Below are positions 1-6,114 of a DNA stretch of 6,114 bases, one piece after another. This stretch comes from Flavobacteriales bacterium (GTDB lineage: Bacteria > Bacteroidota > Bacteroidia > Flavobacteriales_D > Sanyastnellaceae). How positions within the stretch are numbered: position 1 is the first letter of the stretch; every line of letters starts with the position of its first letter. The notes below the pieces were generated by a model. The model saw only the letters and a list, made by a program, of their open reading frames with translations, was not told the origin of the DNA and ran no database searches. A program made the position numbers and the translations under genes. Location: assembly GCA_028825055.1 (NCBI GenBank), contig JAPKAW010000110.1, positions 1 to 6,114 on the forward strand, written 5' to 3'.

Positions 1-824
1 TGAAGCGTGGCGATCAAATTATGTTGGCAGCTCCGGCTCGATTTGTGCAGCCTGAAGATGTGGCTTTAGCGAAGAAGATTATAGAAAATGCAGGGTTTAT
101 TGCCGTGATTCCGCATGGTTTGGAATCTCGGGATGGCCAATTTGGCGGGACGGATTCCCATCGAGCCCGTATCATCAATCAAGGGTTTGCTGACCCCCAT
201 ATTCGCGCGATCTGGGCAATGAGAGGAGGGTACGGCAGTGCTCGAATTTTGCCATTTTTAAATGATGAGATATTCCAAGCTGACCCCACGTGGATTATCG
301 GATTTAGCGACATCACGGCGATGCATGGGTGGGCAGACCATGTGGGAGTTGGGGCGCTGCATGCGCCGGTTGCCAATACTTACGCCTCTACAGATTCCGC
401 GCATGCTCAGGGCATGTGGGATCGATTGCGTGAGCCCTCGAATACACAAGGAATTCCTGTTGTCGGTGGAAATCTCAGTGTATTGTACAGTCTTTTGGGA
501 ACGCCCTATTTTCCAAACCCAGACGGTTGTTGGTTGCTGATAGAGGACTTGGATGAGTACCTGTATCACATTGACCGAATGTTTTTAGCGTTCAAGTTGG
601 CTGGAGTATTTGACCGGATCCATGGGGTGCTCGTGGGTGCGTTTAGTGACTTGCATGACAATACACTGGCGCACGGTCAGGCACATGACAATCCGTTTGG
701 TAGGAATCTGAGACAAATTGTAGCAGAGCATGTGCCGGTGTCAAAGGAGGTGCGGTGGGATGTTCCCGTCGGACATGGTACGCTCAACATGCCTGTGGTA
801 TTGGGAGCAGCTTTAGACGGTTGA
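1..824 (+). CDS. ldcA: LD-carboxypeptidase (peptidase S66), 5' end outside window
   Basis: Enzymes of this family are serine peptidases that remove the terminal D-alanine from murein tetrapeptides during peptidoglycan recycling, usually in the cytoplasm. The reading frame is open to the left edge: the codons before the ATG at 21 read KRGDQI, which joins onto MLAAPAR to give the family's usual N-terminal pattern (LKxGDxI..vAPs). The ATG at 21 is therefore internal and the start is probably only a few codons left of the window. Numbering from that ATG, I see MRGGYGSARILP near 67-78 and GFSDIT with the likely nucleophile Ser96 (codon 306-308). GGNLSVLYSLLGTPYFP lies near 148-164, IEDLDE carries the likely catalytic Glu175, and PVGHGTLNMP carries the likely His252. 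This matches the Ser-Glu-His triad known for the family. The C-terminus is complete. A 76-bp gap and the kbl operator follow, so the gene is probably not co-transcribed with kbl. Confidence 0.9.
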   Translation, partial: KRGDQIMLAAPARFVQPEDVALAKKIIENAGFIAVIPHGLESRDGQFGGTDSHRARIINQGFADPHIRAIWAMRGGYGSARILPFLNDEIFQADPTWIIGFSDITAMHGWADHVGVGALHAPVANTYASTDSAHAQGMWDRLREPSNTQGIPVVGGNLSVLYSLLGTPYFPNPDGCWLLIEDLDEYLYHIDRMFLAFKLAGVFDRIHGVLVGAFSDLHDNTLAHGQAHDNPFGRNLRQIVAEHVPVSKEVRWDVPVGHGTLNMPVVLGAALDG

Positions 825-877
825 AGCCGTTGTAAATGCGTTAATTTTGCGGCGCTCAGGCGTTGGACACATAGAAA

Positions 878-901
878 TACTTTCATTTTAAATTGAAAAT
901 A
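878..901. promoter_or_regulatory. Candidate operator upstream of kbl (24-bp interrupted palindrome)
   Basis: Left arm TACTTTCA (878-885), 8-bp A/T-only centre (886-893), right arm TGAAAATA (894-901). The arms pair at 7 of 8 positions; the exception is A899, where G would be needed. The last base of the right arm is the A of the kbl ATG, so a bound protein would cover the translation start and probably the transcription start. A nearly identical element precedes the GbsR/MarR-type gene at 3152-3175, and an 18-bp TTTCA-N8-TGAAA core is a normal size for a dimeric winged-helix MarR-family site. That the regulator binds here is inference. No convincing Bacteroidota -33/-7 promoter pair is visible, although TACTTTCA itself partly resembles a TAnnTTTG -7 box. 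Confidence 0.6.
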
Positions 902-2103
902 TGTACGGAAAATTAGAAGGTTACTTAAAGGATGAGTTGAAGGAGATTGAGGCGGCCGGGCTGTTTAAAAGTGAACGTGTCATTGCTGGCAAGCAGGATA
1001 CAGAAATTTCGCTTGTTGACGGATCTAAGGTGCTCAACTTTTGCGCTAACAATTACCTGGGTTTGAGCAGTCATCCTCGGATTCTTGAGGCTGCTAAAGG
1101 GGCCATCGACTCCCATGGATTTGGGATGTCCAGCGTTCGGTTTATATGCGGAACTCAAGACATTCATAAAGAGTTGGAAGCAAAGATTGCAGAGTTCCAC
1201 CATACCGACGATACCATACTGTATGCTGCAGCATTTGATGCGAATGGCGGAGTTTTCGAGCCTTTATTGGGTCCGGAAGACGCTATTATCTCGGATTCAT
1301 TGAACCATGCGAGTATCATCGACGGTGTTCGCTTGTGCAAGGCAGCGCGCTTTCGTTATGCCAACAATGACATGGCTGATCTGGAAGCCCAACTGCAAGC
1401 TGCCACAGCAGCCAATCACCGATTCAAGATGATCGTTACAGATGGTGTTTTCTCCATGGACGGGTATGTCTGCCAGATCGATAAGGTCTGCGATTTGGCA
1501 GACAAGTACGATGCGCTTGTGATGGTCGATGAATGCCACGCAACCGGAGTCATCGGGGCGACAGGACGAGGAAGCATAGAATTACGCGGTGCATTGGGTC
1601 GGGTCGATATTATCACAGGAACGTTGGGAAAAGCGATGGGTGGCGCGATGGGTGGTTTTACAACGGGTAGAAAAGAAATCATTGAATTGCTGCGCCAGCG
1701 CTCACGTCCATATTTGTTCTCCAATAGTCTCGCTCCGAGTATTGTAGGGGCGTCCTTGGAAGTGTTTAAAATGCTCGAGGAGTCGACGGAGTTGAGAGAT
1801 CAACTGGAGGAAAACACCAATTACTTCAAAGCGGGAATGCGTAGGGTTGGCCTGCCAATTAAGGATGGTGAATCGGCCATTGTACCTGTGATGCTTGGTG
1901 ATGCGAGGTTGTCTCAAACGATGGCAGATCGGCTGCTCGAAGAAGGAATTTATGTCGTTGGATTTTTCTTTCCGGTTGTGCCCAATGGCGCTGCGCGAAT
2001 TCGCGTCCAGTTGTCTGCGGCCCACACCCGGGAACAACTGGATCGAGCGATTGCTGCATTTGAAAAAGTGGGACGTGAACTTGGAGTTTTAGAGCAGGTG
2101 TAA
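901..2103 (+). CDS. kbl: 2-amino-3-ketobutyrate CoA ligase (glycine C-acetyltransferase)
   Basis: A PLP-dependent enzyme of the alpha-oxoamine synthase family. It cleaves 2-amino-3-ketobutyrate with CoA to glycine and acetyl-CoA, the second step of threonine breakdown after threonine dehydrogenase. At 400 residues it is almost exactly the length of E. coli Kbl. Visible motifs are NFCANNYLGLSSHP near 46-59, GFGMSSVRFICGTQDIHKE near 73-91 and FDANGG near 113-118. SLNHASIIDG carries His136, VDECHATG carries Asp210 and His213, and GTLGKAMGG carries the PLP-binding Lys244. As I recall, these numbers equal those of the E. coli enzyme. RQRSRPYLFSNSLAP and GFFFPVVP support Kbl over serine palmitoyltransferase or BioF, which share the fold. 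The start directly follows the candidate operator and has no Shine-Dalgarno sequence. No tdh gene is in the window. The next gene starts 14 bp downstream, suggesting an operon. Confidence 0.95.
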   Translation: MYGKLEGYLKDELKEIEAAGLFKSERVIAGKQDTEISLVDGSKVLNFCANNYLGLSSHPRILEAAKGAIDSHGFGMSSVRFICGTQDIHKELEAKIAEFHHTDDTILYAAAFDANGGVFEPLLGPEDAIISDSLNHASIIDGVRLCKAARFRYANNDMADLEAQLQAATAANHRFKMIVTDGVFSMDGYVCQIDKVCDLADKYDALVMVDECHATGVIGATGRGSIELRGALGRVDIITGTLGKAMGGAMGGFTTGRKEIIELLRQRSRPYLFSNSLAPSIVGASLEVFKMLEESTELRDQLEENTNYFKAGMRRVGLPIKDGESAIVPVMLGDARLSQTMADRLLEEGIYVVGFFFPVVPNGAARIRVQLSAAHTREQLDRAIAAFEKVGRELGVLEQV

Positions 2104-2117
2104 TCGCCAGTTCAAAC

Positions 2118-3170
2118 ATGAGCACCAAACGGATTTTGATTGTGGGGGATGGGCTTGCGGGCACGTTGGTGGCTTGGGAATTGAAGGACCAGGGCGTGGA
2201 TTTTGAAGTGTGGAGCGATGGCTCACCAGCGGCTTCTGATGTGGCTGCTGGCATGTTCAATCCAGTGTCGTTTCGTCGGCTTCTTCCCGTTTGGGATGCC
2301 GAAGATCATTTAGAGCGCGCGTTCTCGAGATACCGCATGTGTGAGCAGGCATTGGGAATTTCTCTGTGGCATGATGTTACGCTCTTGAGGGTTTTTCCAG
2401 ACGCGGCCTATGCCGCTTTATGGGATCAACGCATCGAAGAGGGTCATCCCGTTGCAGGCTTTATTGAGCGCTGTGCTGAAGGCGATTGGCATGCATCGAT
2501 CGCGGCACCTCATGGTGCAGGGCGAATTCGGCAAGCTGGTTGGGTCGATGTTCAATTGTTGGTCACCAAAAGCCGCGAATTTTGGCGCGATCTCAACCTC
2601 TGGAAAATGCAGTGCTGGTCATTAGAAGCGGGTTGCCCAGAGGGGTTTGATGCCGTCATCGATTGTCGCGGGGTTGGGGCGAAATTGGATTTGAGTCAAT
2701 TCGGCTTGCAGGTCAGACCGAATCAAGGGGAGGTGCTCACTGTGCGCGTTGAAGATGCGATGGGTGATGAAACGGTCAATAACGTCACGTGGGCCATGCC
2801 GGTACATTCCGATTTGCTTCGAATCGGTTCTACCTATCGATGGGACATGATGGAAGCTCAGACTCTAGAATCCACACAAAAAGAGTTATTGGACAAAGCG
2901 AATGGTGCACGACACGGCGCGCCATTTTCTCCGCATCAAGTCGTAGGTCATCGTGCCGGATTGAGGCCAGCGAGTCCCGATCGTAGGCCGATTATTGGGC
3001 GTGTATCTGACGAGCGACCATGGTATGTCGCATGCAATGGATGGGGCACGCGCGGGGTGTTAATCGGTCCGAGAACAGCTCGCTGGACTGTGAAATCATG
3101 TTTGGATGAGGATTGGGAAGTTCCCAAAGAAGTTCGTCCGAACAGATTTCGTACTTTCACAAAAAATTGA
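2118..3170 (+). CDS. DAO-family FAD-dependent oxidoreductase
   Basis: A 350-residue flavoprotein of the D-amino-acid/glycine oxidase (DAO) superfamily. The N-terminal Rossmann motif IVGDGLAG gives GxGxxG at Gly10, Gly12 and Gly15, followed by the conserved S-x3-AAGMFNP segment near 40-49. The C-terminal half has HRAGLRPASPDRRPIIG near 278-294 and CNGWGTRGVLIGP near 306-318. These are the usual FAD and substrate-pocket closing motifs of this family (compare ThiO and the MnmC C-terminal domain). No signal peptide or membrane segment is seen, so it should be cytoplasmic. The substrate cannot be read from sequence. Lying 14 bp behind kbl, which makes glycine, it may act on glycine, a related amine or a toxic side product, but this is inference from context. 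Its TGA stop (3168-3170) lies inside the right arm of the operator that precedes the next gene. Confidence 0.85.
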   Translation: MSTKRILIVGDGLAGTLVAWELKDQGVDFEVWSDGSPAASDVAAGMFNPVSFRRLLPVWDAEDHLERAFSRYRMCEQALGISLWHDVTLLRVFPDAAYAALWDQRIEEGHPVAGFIERCAEGDWHASIAAPHGAGRIRQAGWVDVQLLVTKSREFWRDLNLWKMQCWSLEAGCPEGFDAVIDCRGVGAKLDLSQFGLQVRPNQGEVLTVRVEDAMGDETVNNVTWAMPVHSDLLRIGSTYRWDMMEAQTLESTQKELLDKANGARHGAPFSPHQVVGHRAGLRPASPDRRPIIGRVSDERPWYVACNGWGTRGVLIGPRTARWTVKSCLDEDWEVPKEVRPNRFRTFTKN

Positions 3171-3175
3171 AAGTA
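3152..3175. promoter_or_regulatory. Candidate operator upstream of the GbsR/MarR-type regulator (perfect 8-bp arms)
   Basis: TACTTTCA (3152-3159), an 8-bp A/T-rich centre (3160-3167) and TGAAAGTA (3168-3175) form a perfect inverted repeat. It differs at only one arm position from the element before kbl and has the same 8-bp spacer. It straddles the end of the FAD oxidoreductase gene, whose TGA stop is the first three bases of the right arm, and ends 5 bp before the GTG start of the regulator. That position fits autoregulation, possibly from an internal promoter of the kbl operon. Binding is inferred, not shown. Confidence 0.65.
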
Positions 3176-3180
3176 ATCCC

Positions 3181-3720
3181 GTGTCGAATACAGGAGCGAA
3201 CCAGATTATATGGAGTGCGAAACAGCAGGAGTTTGTGCAGAAATGGCGCGAACTGGGCATAGCATGGGGCATTCCTCCGGCGATGGCTGCAATTCATGGT
3301 TTGCTCATGACGCAAGAGCGTCCAATGGTCACAGATGAGGTCATGTCCGTTTTGTCATTGAGTCGAGGAAGCACGCATACCCAGCTGCAAGCCCTGGTGG
3401 AATGGGGGTTGGTTTATCCTGTCAAGACTTTGGGCTCTCGTCAAATTAGGTACGTTGCTGAGCGGGATTCATGGCAAATGATGTCATGCATTGCCCGCCA
3501 GCGGAAGAAACGTGAATTGGATCCTTTATTGGAATTGGAGGCCTGGAAACGGTCATGGGCATCCAATACCGATGGCTTAGAAGCGTCTACGGTTTTGGAT
3601 AAAACCCTCGACGGTGTTCTTTCGCAGGCGTCTGCTGTAGATGGTGTTTTGAGCAGGCTTCTTGTTGAAGATGAACGCTGGTGGGAGCAGTGGTTGCTAC
3701 GTGGTTTGCGAAGAAATTAA
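3181..3720 (+). CDS. GbsR/MarR-type winged-helix transcriptional regulator
   Basis: A 179-residue DNA-binding protein of the GbsR-like branch of the MarR family. WRELGIAWGIPPAMAAIHGLL (about 22-42) is the typical first helix region. PMVTDEVMSVLSLSRGSTHTQ (about 48-68) is the helix-turn-helix with the SRG recognition-helix start, followed by LVEWGLVYP and a wing near 83-95. A basic stretch RQRKKRELDP and a helical C-terminal tail, probably for dimerisation, complete the family pattern. I chose the GTG at 3181. The only ATG further upstream in frame (3106) would overlap the previous gene by 65 bp and put the operator inside the coding region. The next ATG (3283) would cut off the first conserved helix. 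There is no Shine-Dalgarno sequence. The family often has an NV pair after SRG; here it is STH, so its DNA specificity may differ. The effector is unknown. The two matching palindromes suggest it controls itself and kbl. Confidence 0.85.
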   Translation: MSNTGANQIIWSAKQQEFVQKWRELGIAWGIPPAMAAIHGLLMTQERPMVTDEVMSVLSLSRGSTHTQLQALVEWGLVYPVKTLGSRQIRYVAERDSWQMMSCIARQRKKRELDPLLELEAWKRSWASNTDGLEASTVLDKTLDGVLSQASAVDGVLSRLLVEDERWWEQWLLRGLRRN

Positions 3721-3774
3721 AAAGGTGTGCACCGAAATCGTTGAACCCTTAACTTGGTCTCAAAATGTCCTAAT

Positions 3775-4278
3775 ATGCTGCACGAACAAATTGCCTTAGC
3801 TCTGAACAAACAGATTACGTTGGAAGCGCAAAGCTCTCATACTTACTTGGCCATGGCTGTTTGGGCCGAGACAAGCGGATACGATGGAACAGCAGCCTTC
3901 CTTTATGAGCATGCGGAGGAGGAACGCATGCACATGCTCAAGCTCATGCGCTTTGTCAATGAGCGTGGTGGAGTGGCGACCGTACCTCCGCTTACAGCGC
4001 CCGCAGTCGAATATCCTGGATTGGATGCGATTTTTCAATCCATCTTGGAGCACGAAACGGTCGTGACTGCTAGCATCAATTCCGTTGTGGATGAATGCTT
4101 AACACTGAAGGATTACACCACGCACAATTTCATGCAGTGGTATGTAGCGGAGCAAATTGAAGAGGAGGCCATGGCGCGGAAAATTTTGGACAAACTGGCT
4201 TTGGTGGGGGGTGATCGAGGAGCCTTATACCTCTTCGACCGGGATATTTTGAGCTTGGCTGGTTCTGCAAACGCCTGA
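3775..4278 (+). CDS. ftnA: Non-heme bacterial ferritin
   Basis: A 167-residue iron-storage protein that should assemble into a 24-subunit cytoplasmic shell, oxidise Fe(II) and store it as a ferric mineral. With the ATG at 3775 as residue 1, the ferroxidase-centre residues are Glu17, Tyr24, Glu50, His53, Glu94 and Gln127. The third-site residues are Glu49, Glu126, Glu129 and Glu130. All are at the same numbers as in E. coli FtnA as I recall it, which both identifies the protein and supports this start over the in-frame TTG at 3754. FMQWYVAEQIEEE near 119-131 and the C-terminal LYLFDRDI segment are also typical. It lies 54 bp after the regulator, with no copy of the 24-bp palindrome in front, so it is probably not part of that regulon. 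I see no clear Fur-like site. The YfiR-like gene starts only 16 bp downstream and may be co-transcribed. Confidence 0.95.
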   Translation: MLHEQIALALNKQITLEAQSSHTYLAMAVWAETSGYDGTAAFLYEHAEEERMHMLKLMRFVNERGGVATVPPLTAPAVEYPGLDAIFQSILEHETVVTASINSVVDECLTLKDYTTHNFMQWYVAEQIEEEAMARKILDKLALVGGDRGALYLFDRDILSLAGSANA

Positions 4279-4294
4279 AGATTTGGCCCTTTAA

Positions 4295-4894
4295 ATGCGT
4301 TTCGAAACACCATTTACATCGTTTAGTAAACGGACAAAAATTCCGTGGAATTGGCTGTTGTTGCCACTGGTCGCGCTGGCCGTGCTAGCATGGGTCGTAG
4401 GGCCTATGCAACAAGGAGATAAGCTGGACAATACGGATACCCAGGCCATTATGAAGGCCAACTTTTTGTTCCACTTCTCCGCCTCCAATGAATGGCCTGC
4501 GGAGACGAAAGCGGGTCCGTTTCGAATGGCAGTCGTTGGAAATGAACGCTTATTCGATGAGTTGATTGACAAGTATGCGATGAAATCAATCGGTGCGCAG
4601 CCACTGGAGATTGTGTCGTTCGACACGGATAGCGATATGCAAGCAGCAGGCTTTTTCCATTTGATTTATTCAGAATCTTCCGGTACAGAGTTGGAGAAGC
4701 TGGCTTTGCAATGGAAGAGCCATCCGGTCTTGTTGGTGACCGACACCGAGTCGGCGCTGGAGCGCGGTTCTTTGATCAACTTCGTCGCCGTTGATCGTCG
4801 TTTGCGGTATGAAATCAATGCAAAAGAGGCTTCCAAAAAAGGGGTACTCATTGGTAGCCGAATACTTTCATGGGCAGTAAATTCAGGCAAATGA
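4295..4894 (+). CDS. YfiR/DUF4154-like periplasmic protein, membrane-anchored
   Basis: A 199-residue protein with a short basic N-terminus and one hydrophobic segment (about 17-36, rich in Trp, Leu and Val). A globular domain of the YfiR (DUF4154) type follows. Matching family segments are KANFLFHFSASNEWP (54-68), FRMAVVGNERLFDEL (76-90), FHLIYSES (121-128), PVLLVTDTESALERGSLINFV (144-164, the Gly-x-x-Ile/Leu-Asn-Phe signature) and YEINAKEASKKGVLIGSRIL (172-191). In Pseudomonas, YfiR is a periplasmic inhibitor of the diguanylate cyclase YfiN, but the family is broader and here the partner is unknown. The N-terminal segment has no clear cleavage site and may stay as an anchor. The protein contains no cysteine at all, whereas Pseudomonas YfiR relies on disulfides. 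A TAA lies directly upstream in frame, so 4295 is the earliest possible start. The stop overlaps the next start as ATGA. Confidence 0.8.
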   Translation: MRFETPFTSFSKRTKIPWNWLLLPLVALAVLAWVVGPMQQGDKLDNTDTQAIMKANFLFHFSASNEWPAETKAGPFRMAVVGNERLFDELIDKYAMKSIGAQPLEIVSFDTDSDMQAAGFFHLIYSESSGTELEKLALQWKSHPVLLVTDTESALERGSLINFVAVDRRLRYEINAKEASKKGVLIGSRILSWAVNSGK

Positions 4895-5823
4895 AACAAG
4901 GAATGTTCCAAGCGCAATGTGGCCGATGGGCCCTCGTCTTTGTGCTGTCTTTGGGAATCGCGCAAGCATCCTTTGGTCAGGCTATTGTTGAGCGTGCCAT
5001 GGCCCTGGGCCAAGCAGGAAATTGGGATGATGCCTTGCAGACTTTACTTCCGAAAATGGCAACGACTGCGCTGCAGTCCGATCCGCATTCGTGGTATGTA
5101 TTGGGCTTTATCCAGAAGGAATTGTACAAAACGACGCAGAGGAATGATGCGGACAGTCCATTTCGTTTGGAGGCTGTATCGAGTTTGCAGAGGGCTTGGG
5201 AATTGGGGCCGTCACGCGATGACGGCGCTTCGATCAAAGCTGCGTTGGATTTTCTAGCCCGGAGCTACTTATCGGATGCCGTTGATCGGGTGGACGGATT
5301 TACAATTGATTCAGACGGGGAGGTCTTGGCGTTATTTGGACGCTATGAAGCCCTGGTCAAAACCATGAATCCAGCTGCCGATGTCAGTGTCCAAAAAGCG
5401 GATGTTTATCGCTACTTGGGCCTGGCAAATGGTCAATTGATTAACGGGTTAGTAGGCGCTCAATTGGAACGGGAGCAGACTTTGTTTGACCGCTCTGTAA
5501 GCCACTATGAGTCCGCTTTGAAGCTCACTCCAGGAAATTATTCAGGCTTGTATAACCTGGCGATTACTCAATACAATCAAGGCGTTCGACAATTGAAGAG
5601 AATCGATCATGAAACATCCATGTTTGAACTTATGGAGATTCAGGACGCCTGTGTGTCGTTATTTGAGCAGGCGCTATCTCCTATGGAGTCCGCACACAAA
5701 GTGAAGCCAAAGCGCTTTGAAACTTTGAAAGGCTTGATGACCATCCACTATGCCTTGAATCAATCCGAAGCATCAGAACGGTATCGAAGAATGCTCGATG
5801 GGCTGAATGGAAAAGGGCGGTGA
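4891..5823 (+). CDS. Secreted TPR-repeat protein
   Basis: A 310-residue helical-repeat protein. I place the start at the ATG that overlaps the previous stop by 4 bp (ATGA), which implies translational coupling; an in-frame ATG at 4870 is possible but less attractive. Residues 1-30 form a signal peptide with hydrophobic core WALVFVLSLGIAQA and a probable cleavage around SFG/Q. No lipobox is present. The mature part has tetratricopeptide-like helix pairs. AIVERAMALGQAGNWDDALQ (31-50) and SWYVLGFIQKELYK (67-80) come first. Further pairs lie around 94-135 and 182-215, with YNLAITQYNQG (221-231) inside the repeat-like region, and another pair near 254-303. Exact repeat borders need a profile. Such proteins are binding scaffolds, here in the periplasm. 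The gene sits between the YfiR-like protein and a membrane sensor, suggesting a role in that signalling complex. No enzymatic motif is seen. Confidence 0.75.
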   Translation: MKQGMFQAQCGRWALVFVLSLGIAQASFGQAIVERAMALGQAGNWDDALQTLLPKMATTALQSDPHSWYVLGFIQKELYKTTQRNDADSPFRLEAVSSLQRAWELGPSRDDGASIKAALDFLARSYLSDAVDRVDGFTIDSDGEVLALFGRYEALVKTMNPAADVSVQKADVYRYLGLANGQLINGLVGAQLEREQTLFDRSVSHYESALKLTPGNYSGLYNLAITQYNQGVRQLKRIDHETSMFELMEIQDACVSLFEQALSPMESAHKVKPKRFETLKGLMTIHYALNQSEASERYRRMLDGLNGKGR

Positions 5824-5865
5824 GTAATGGATGGTCTGATGGCCTTATCGCGTTAAATTGCCTGC

Positions 5866-6114
5866 ATGATTCGCACCGGTCGCTCGGACACTCCTCAAAA
5901 GGAGGTTCGTCAAAATTTTAAATGGAGTATTGGCTGGCGAATTTCGCTCGGCTTTGGCTTGTTTGGTGTAGCGGTAGGCATGTTGGTTTTACTAACACGG
6001 AGCACCTTGCAGGAGAGCCGTCAGCTGAGTCAGCACATCGATGGGGTCTTGGCTCCAAGCATCCGTTCGCTGGAAGACTTGGACCGCTCCATTGCGGAAA
6101 CACGAGTGTTCATC
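5866..6114 (+). CDS. N-terminus of a membrane sensor-type protein, 3' end outside window
   Basis: The frame from the ATG at 5866 stays open for 83 codons to the right edge. Residues 1-25 are polar and basic, as expected for a cytoplasmic N-terminus. Residues 26-43 form one membrane helix that begins ISLGFGLFG, a pattern typical of the first membrane segment of HAMP-containing histidine kinases, chemotaxis receptors and cyclases. After it, SRQLSQHIDGVLAPSIRSLE and DLDRSIAETR look like the start of a helical periplasmic sensor domain of the four-helix-bundle kind. No output domain is visible, so kinase, cyclase, phosphatase or receptor cannot be told apart. The in-frame ATG codons at 5827 and 5839 are closed by a TAA at 5854-5856, so 5866 is the first usable ATG. 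It follows the TPR gene by 42 bp with no terminator-like hairpin, so it is likely in the same operon. Confidence 0.65.
   Translation, partial: MIRTGRSDTPQKEVRQNFKWSIGWRISLGFGLFGVAVGMLVLLTRSTLQESRQLSQHIDGVLAPSIRSLEDLDRSIAETRVFI

Noticed and set aside
1..20. The missing N-terminus of the LD-carboxypeptidase as a sign of a truncated pseudogene.
   Set aside because: The frame is open to the left edge and reads the expected family residues, so the truncation is only the window border.
258..569. Open frames on the - strand across the window (for example 258-569, 1859-2260, 4666-5013, 5918-6103).
   Set aside because: Each lies opposite a well-supported + strand gene and shows no recognisable domain. 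They are shadows of the coding frames.
826..853. Weak hairpin after the LD-carboxypeptidase gene (GCCG/CGGC plus AAAT/ATTT around a small loop), a possible terminator.
   Set aside because: The stem is broken by an unequal internal loop and no T-run follows, so terminator function cannot be supported.
3106..3180. Upstream ATG at 3106 as start of the regulator, adding 25 residues.
   Set aside because: It would overlap the FAD oxidoreductase gene by 65 bp and include the operator. The added residues do not resemble the family, whose conserved part begins after 3181.
3724..3733. Short palindrome GGTGTGCACC just after the regulator stop codon.
   Set aside because: Only 4-bp arms around a 2-base centre, no T-run and no second copy seen. 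Such short palindromes are expected by chance.
3754..3774. TTG at 3754 as ferritin start.
   Set aside because: The ATG at 3775 gives residue numbering identical to E. coli FtnA at all metal-site positions. The seven extra residues have no family support.
4863..4897. A third TACTTTCA at 4863-4870, followed by TGAAAC at 4892-4897, near the TPR gene start.
   Set aside because: The spacing between arms is 21 bp instead of 8, the right arm is incomplete, and the site lies inside the YfiR-like coding region. It is best read as a chance half-site.

Overview
The window reads as a piece of a Bacteroidota chromosome, probably from a Flavobacteriales-like lineage with moderate GC. Three things suggest this. 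None of the visible starts has a clear Shine-Dalgarno sequence, and several are preceded by A/T-rich bases. The regulator belongs to the GbsR-type MarR branch that is common in Bacteroidota. The FAD oxidoreductase and the YfiR-like protein also have a Bacteroidota look. This assignment is a judgement from recalled family features, not from a search. All eight genes are on the + strand and tightly packed. The longest gap is 76 bp, so no gene-free stretch exceeds 300 bp. There are no RNA genes, mobile elements or CRISPR arrays that I can see.

Left part (1-824): the 3' portion of an LD-carboxypeptidase (peptidase S66, peptidoglycan recycling). Its true start lies just left of the window.

Middle part (878-3720): kbl (2-amino-3-ketobutyrate CoA ligase), a DAO-family FAD oxidoreductase 14 bp downstream, and a GbsR/MarR-type repressor-like gene starting at a GTG 10 bp after that. 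The most notable signal in the window is here. A 24-bp interrupted palindrome (TACTTTCA, 8 bp, TGAAAGTA) occurs twice, once ending on the first base of the kbl start codon and once immediately in front of the regulator. The two copies agree at 15 of 16 arm positions. The simplest reading is that the regulator controls itself and the kbl-oxidoreductase pair, making a small self-contained amino-acid (threonine/glycine-related) regulon.

Right part (3775-6114): a non-heme ferritin whose ferroxidase residues fall at the same numbers as in E. coli FtnA. It is followed at 16 bp by a membrane-anchored YfiR/DUF4154-like periplasmic protein, then a secreted TPR protein that overlaps it by 4 bp (ATGA). 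Last is the start of a membrane sensor-type protein that runs off the right edge. The last three look like one signalling operon, in which the YfiR-like and TPR proteins could act on the periplasmic domain of the sensor.
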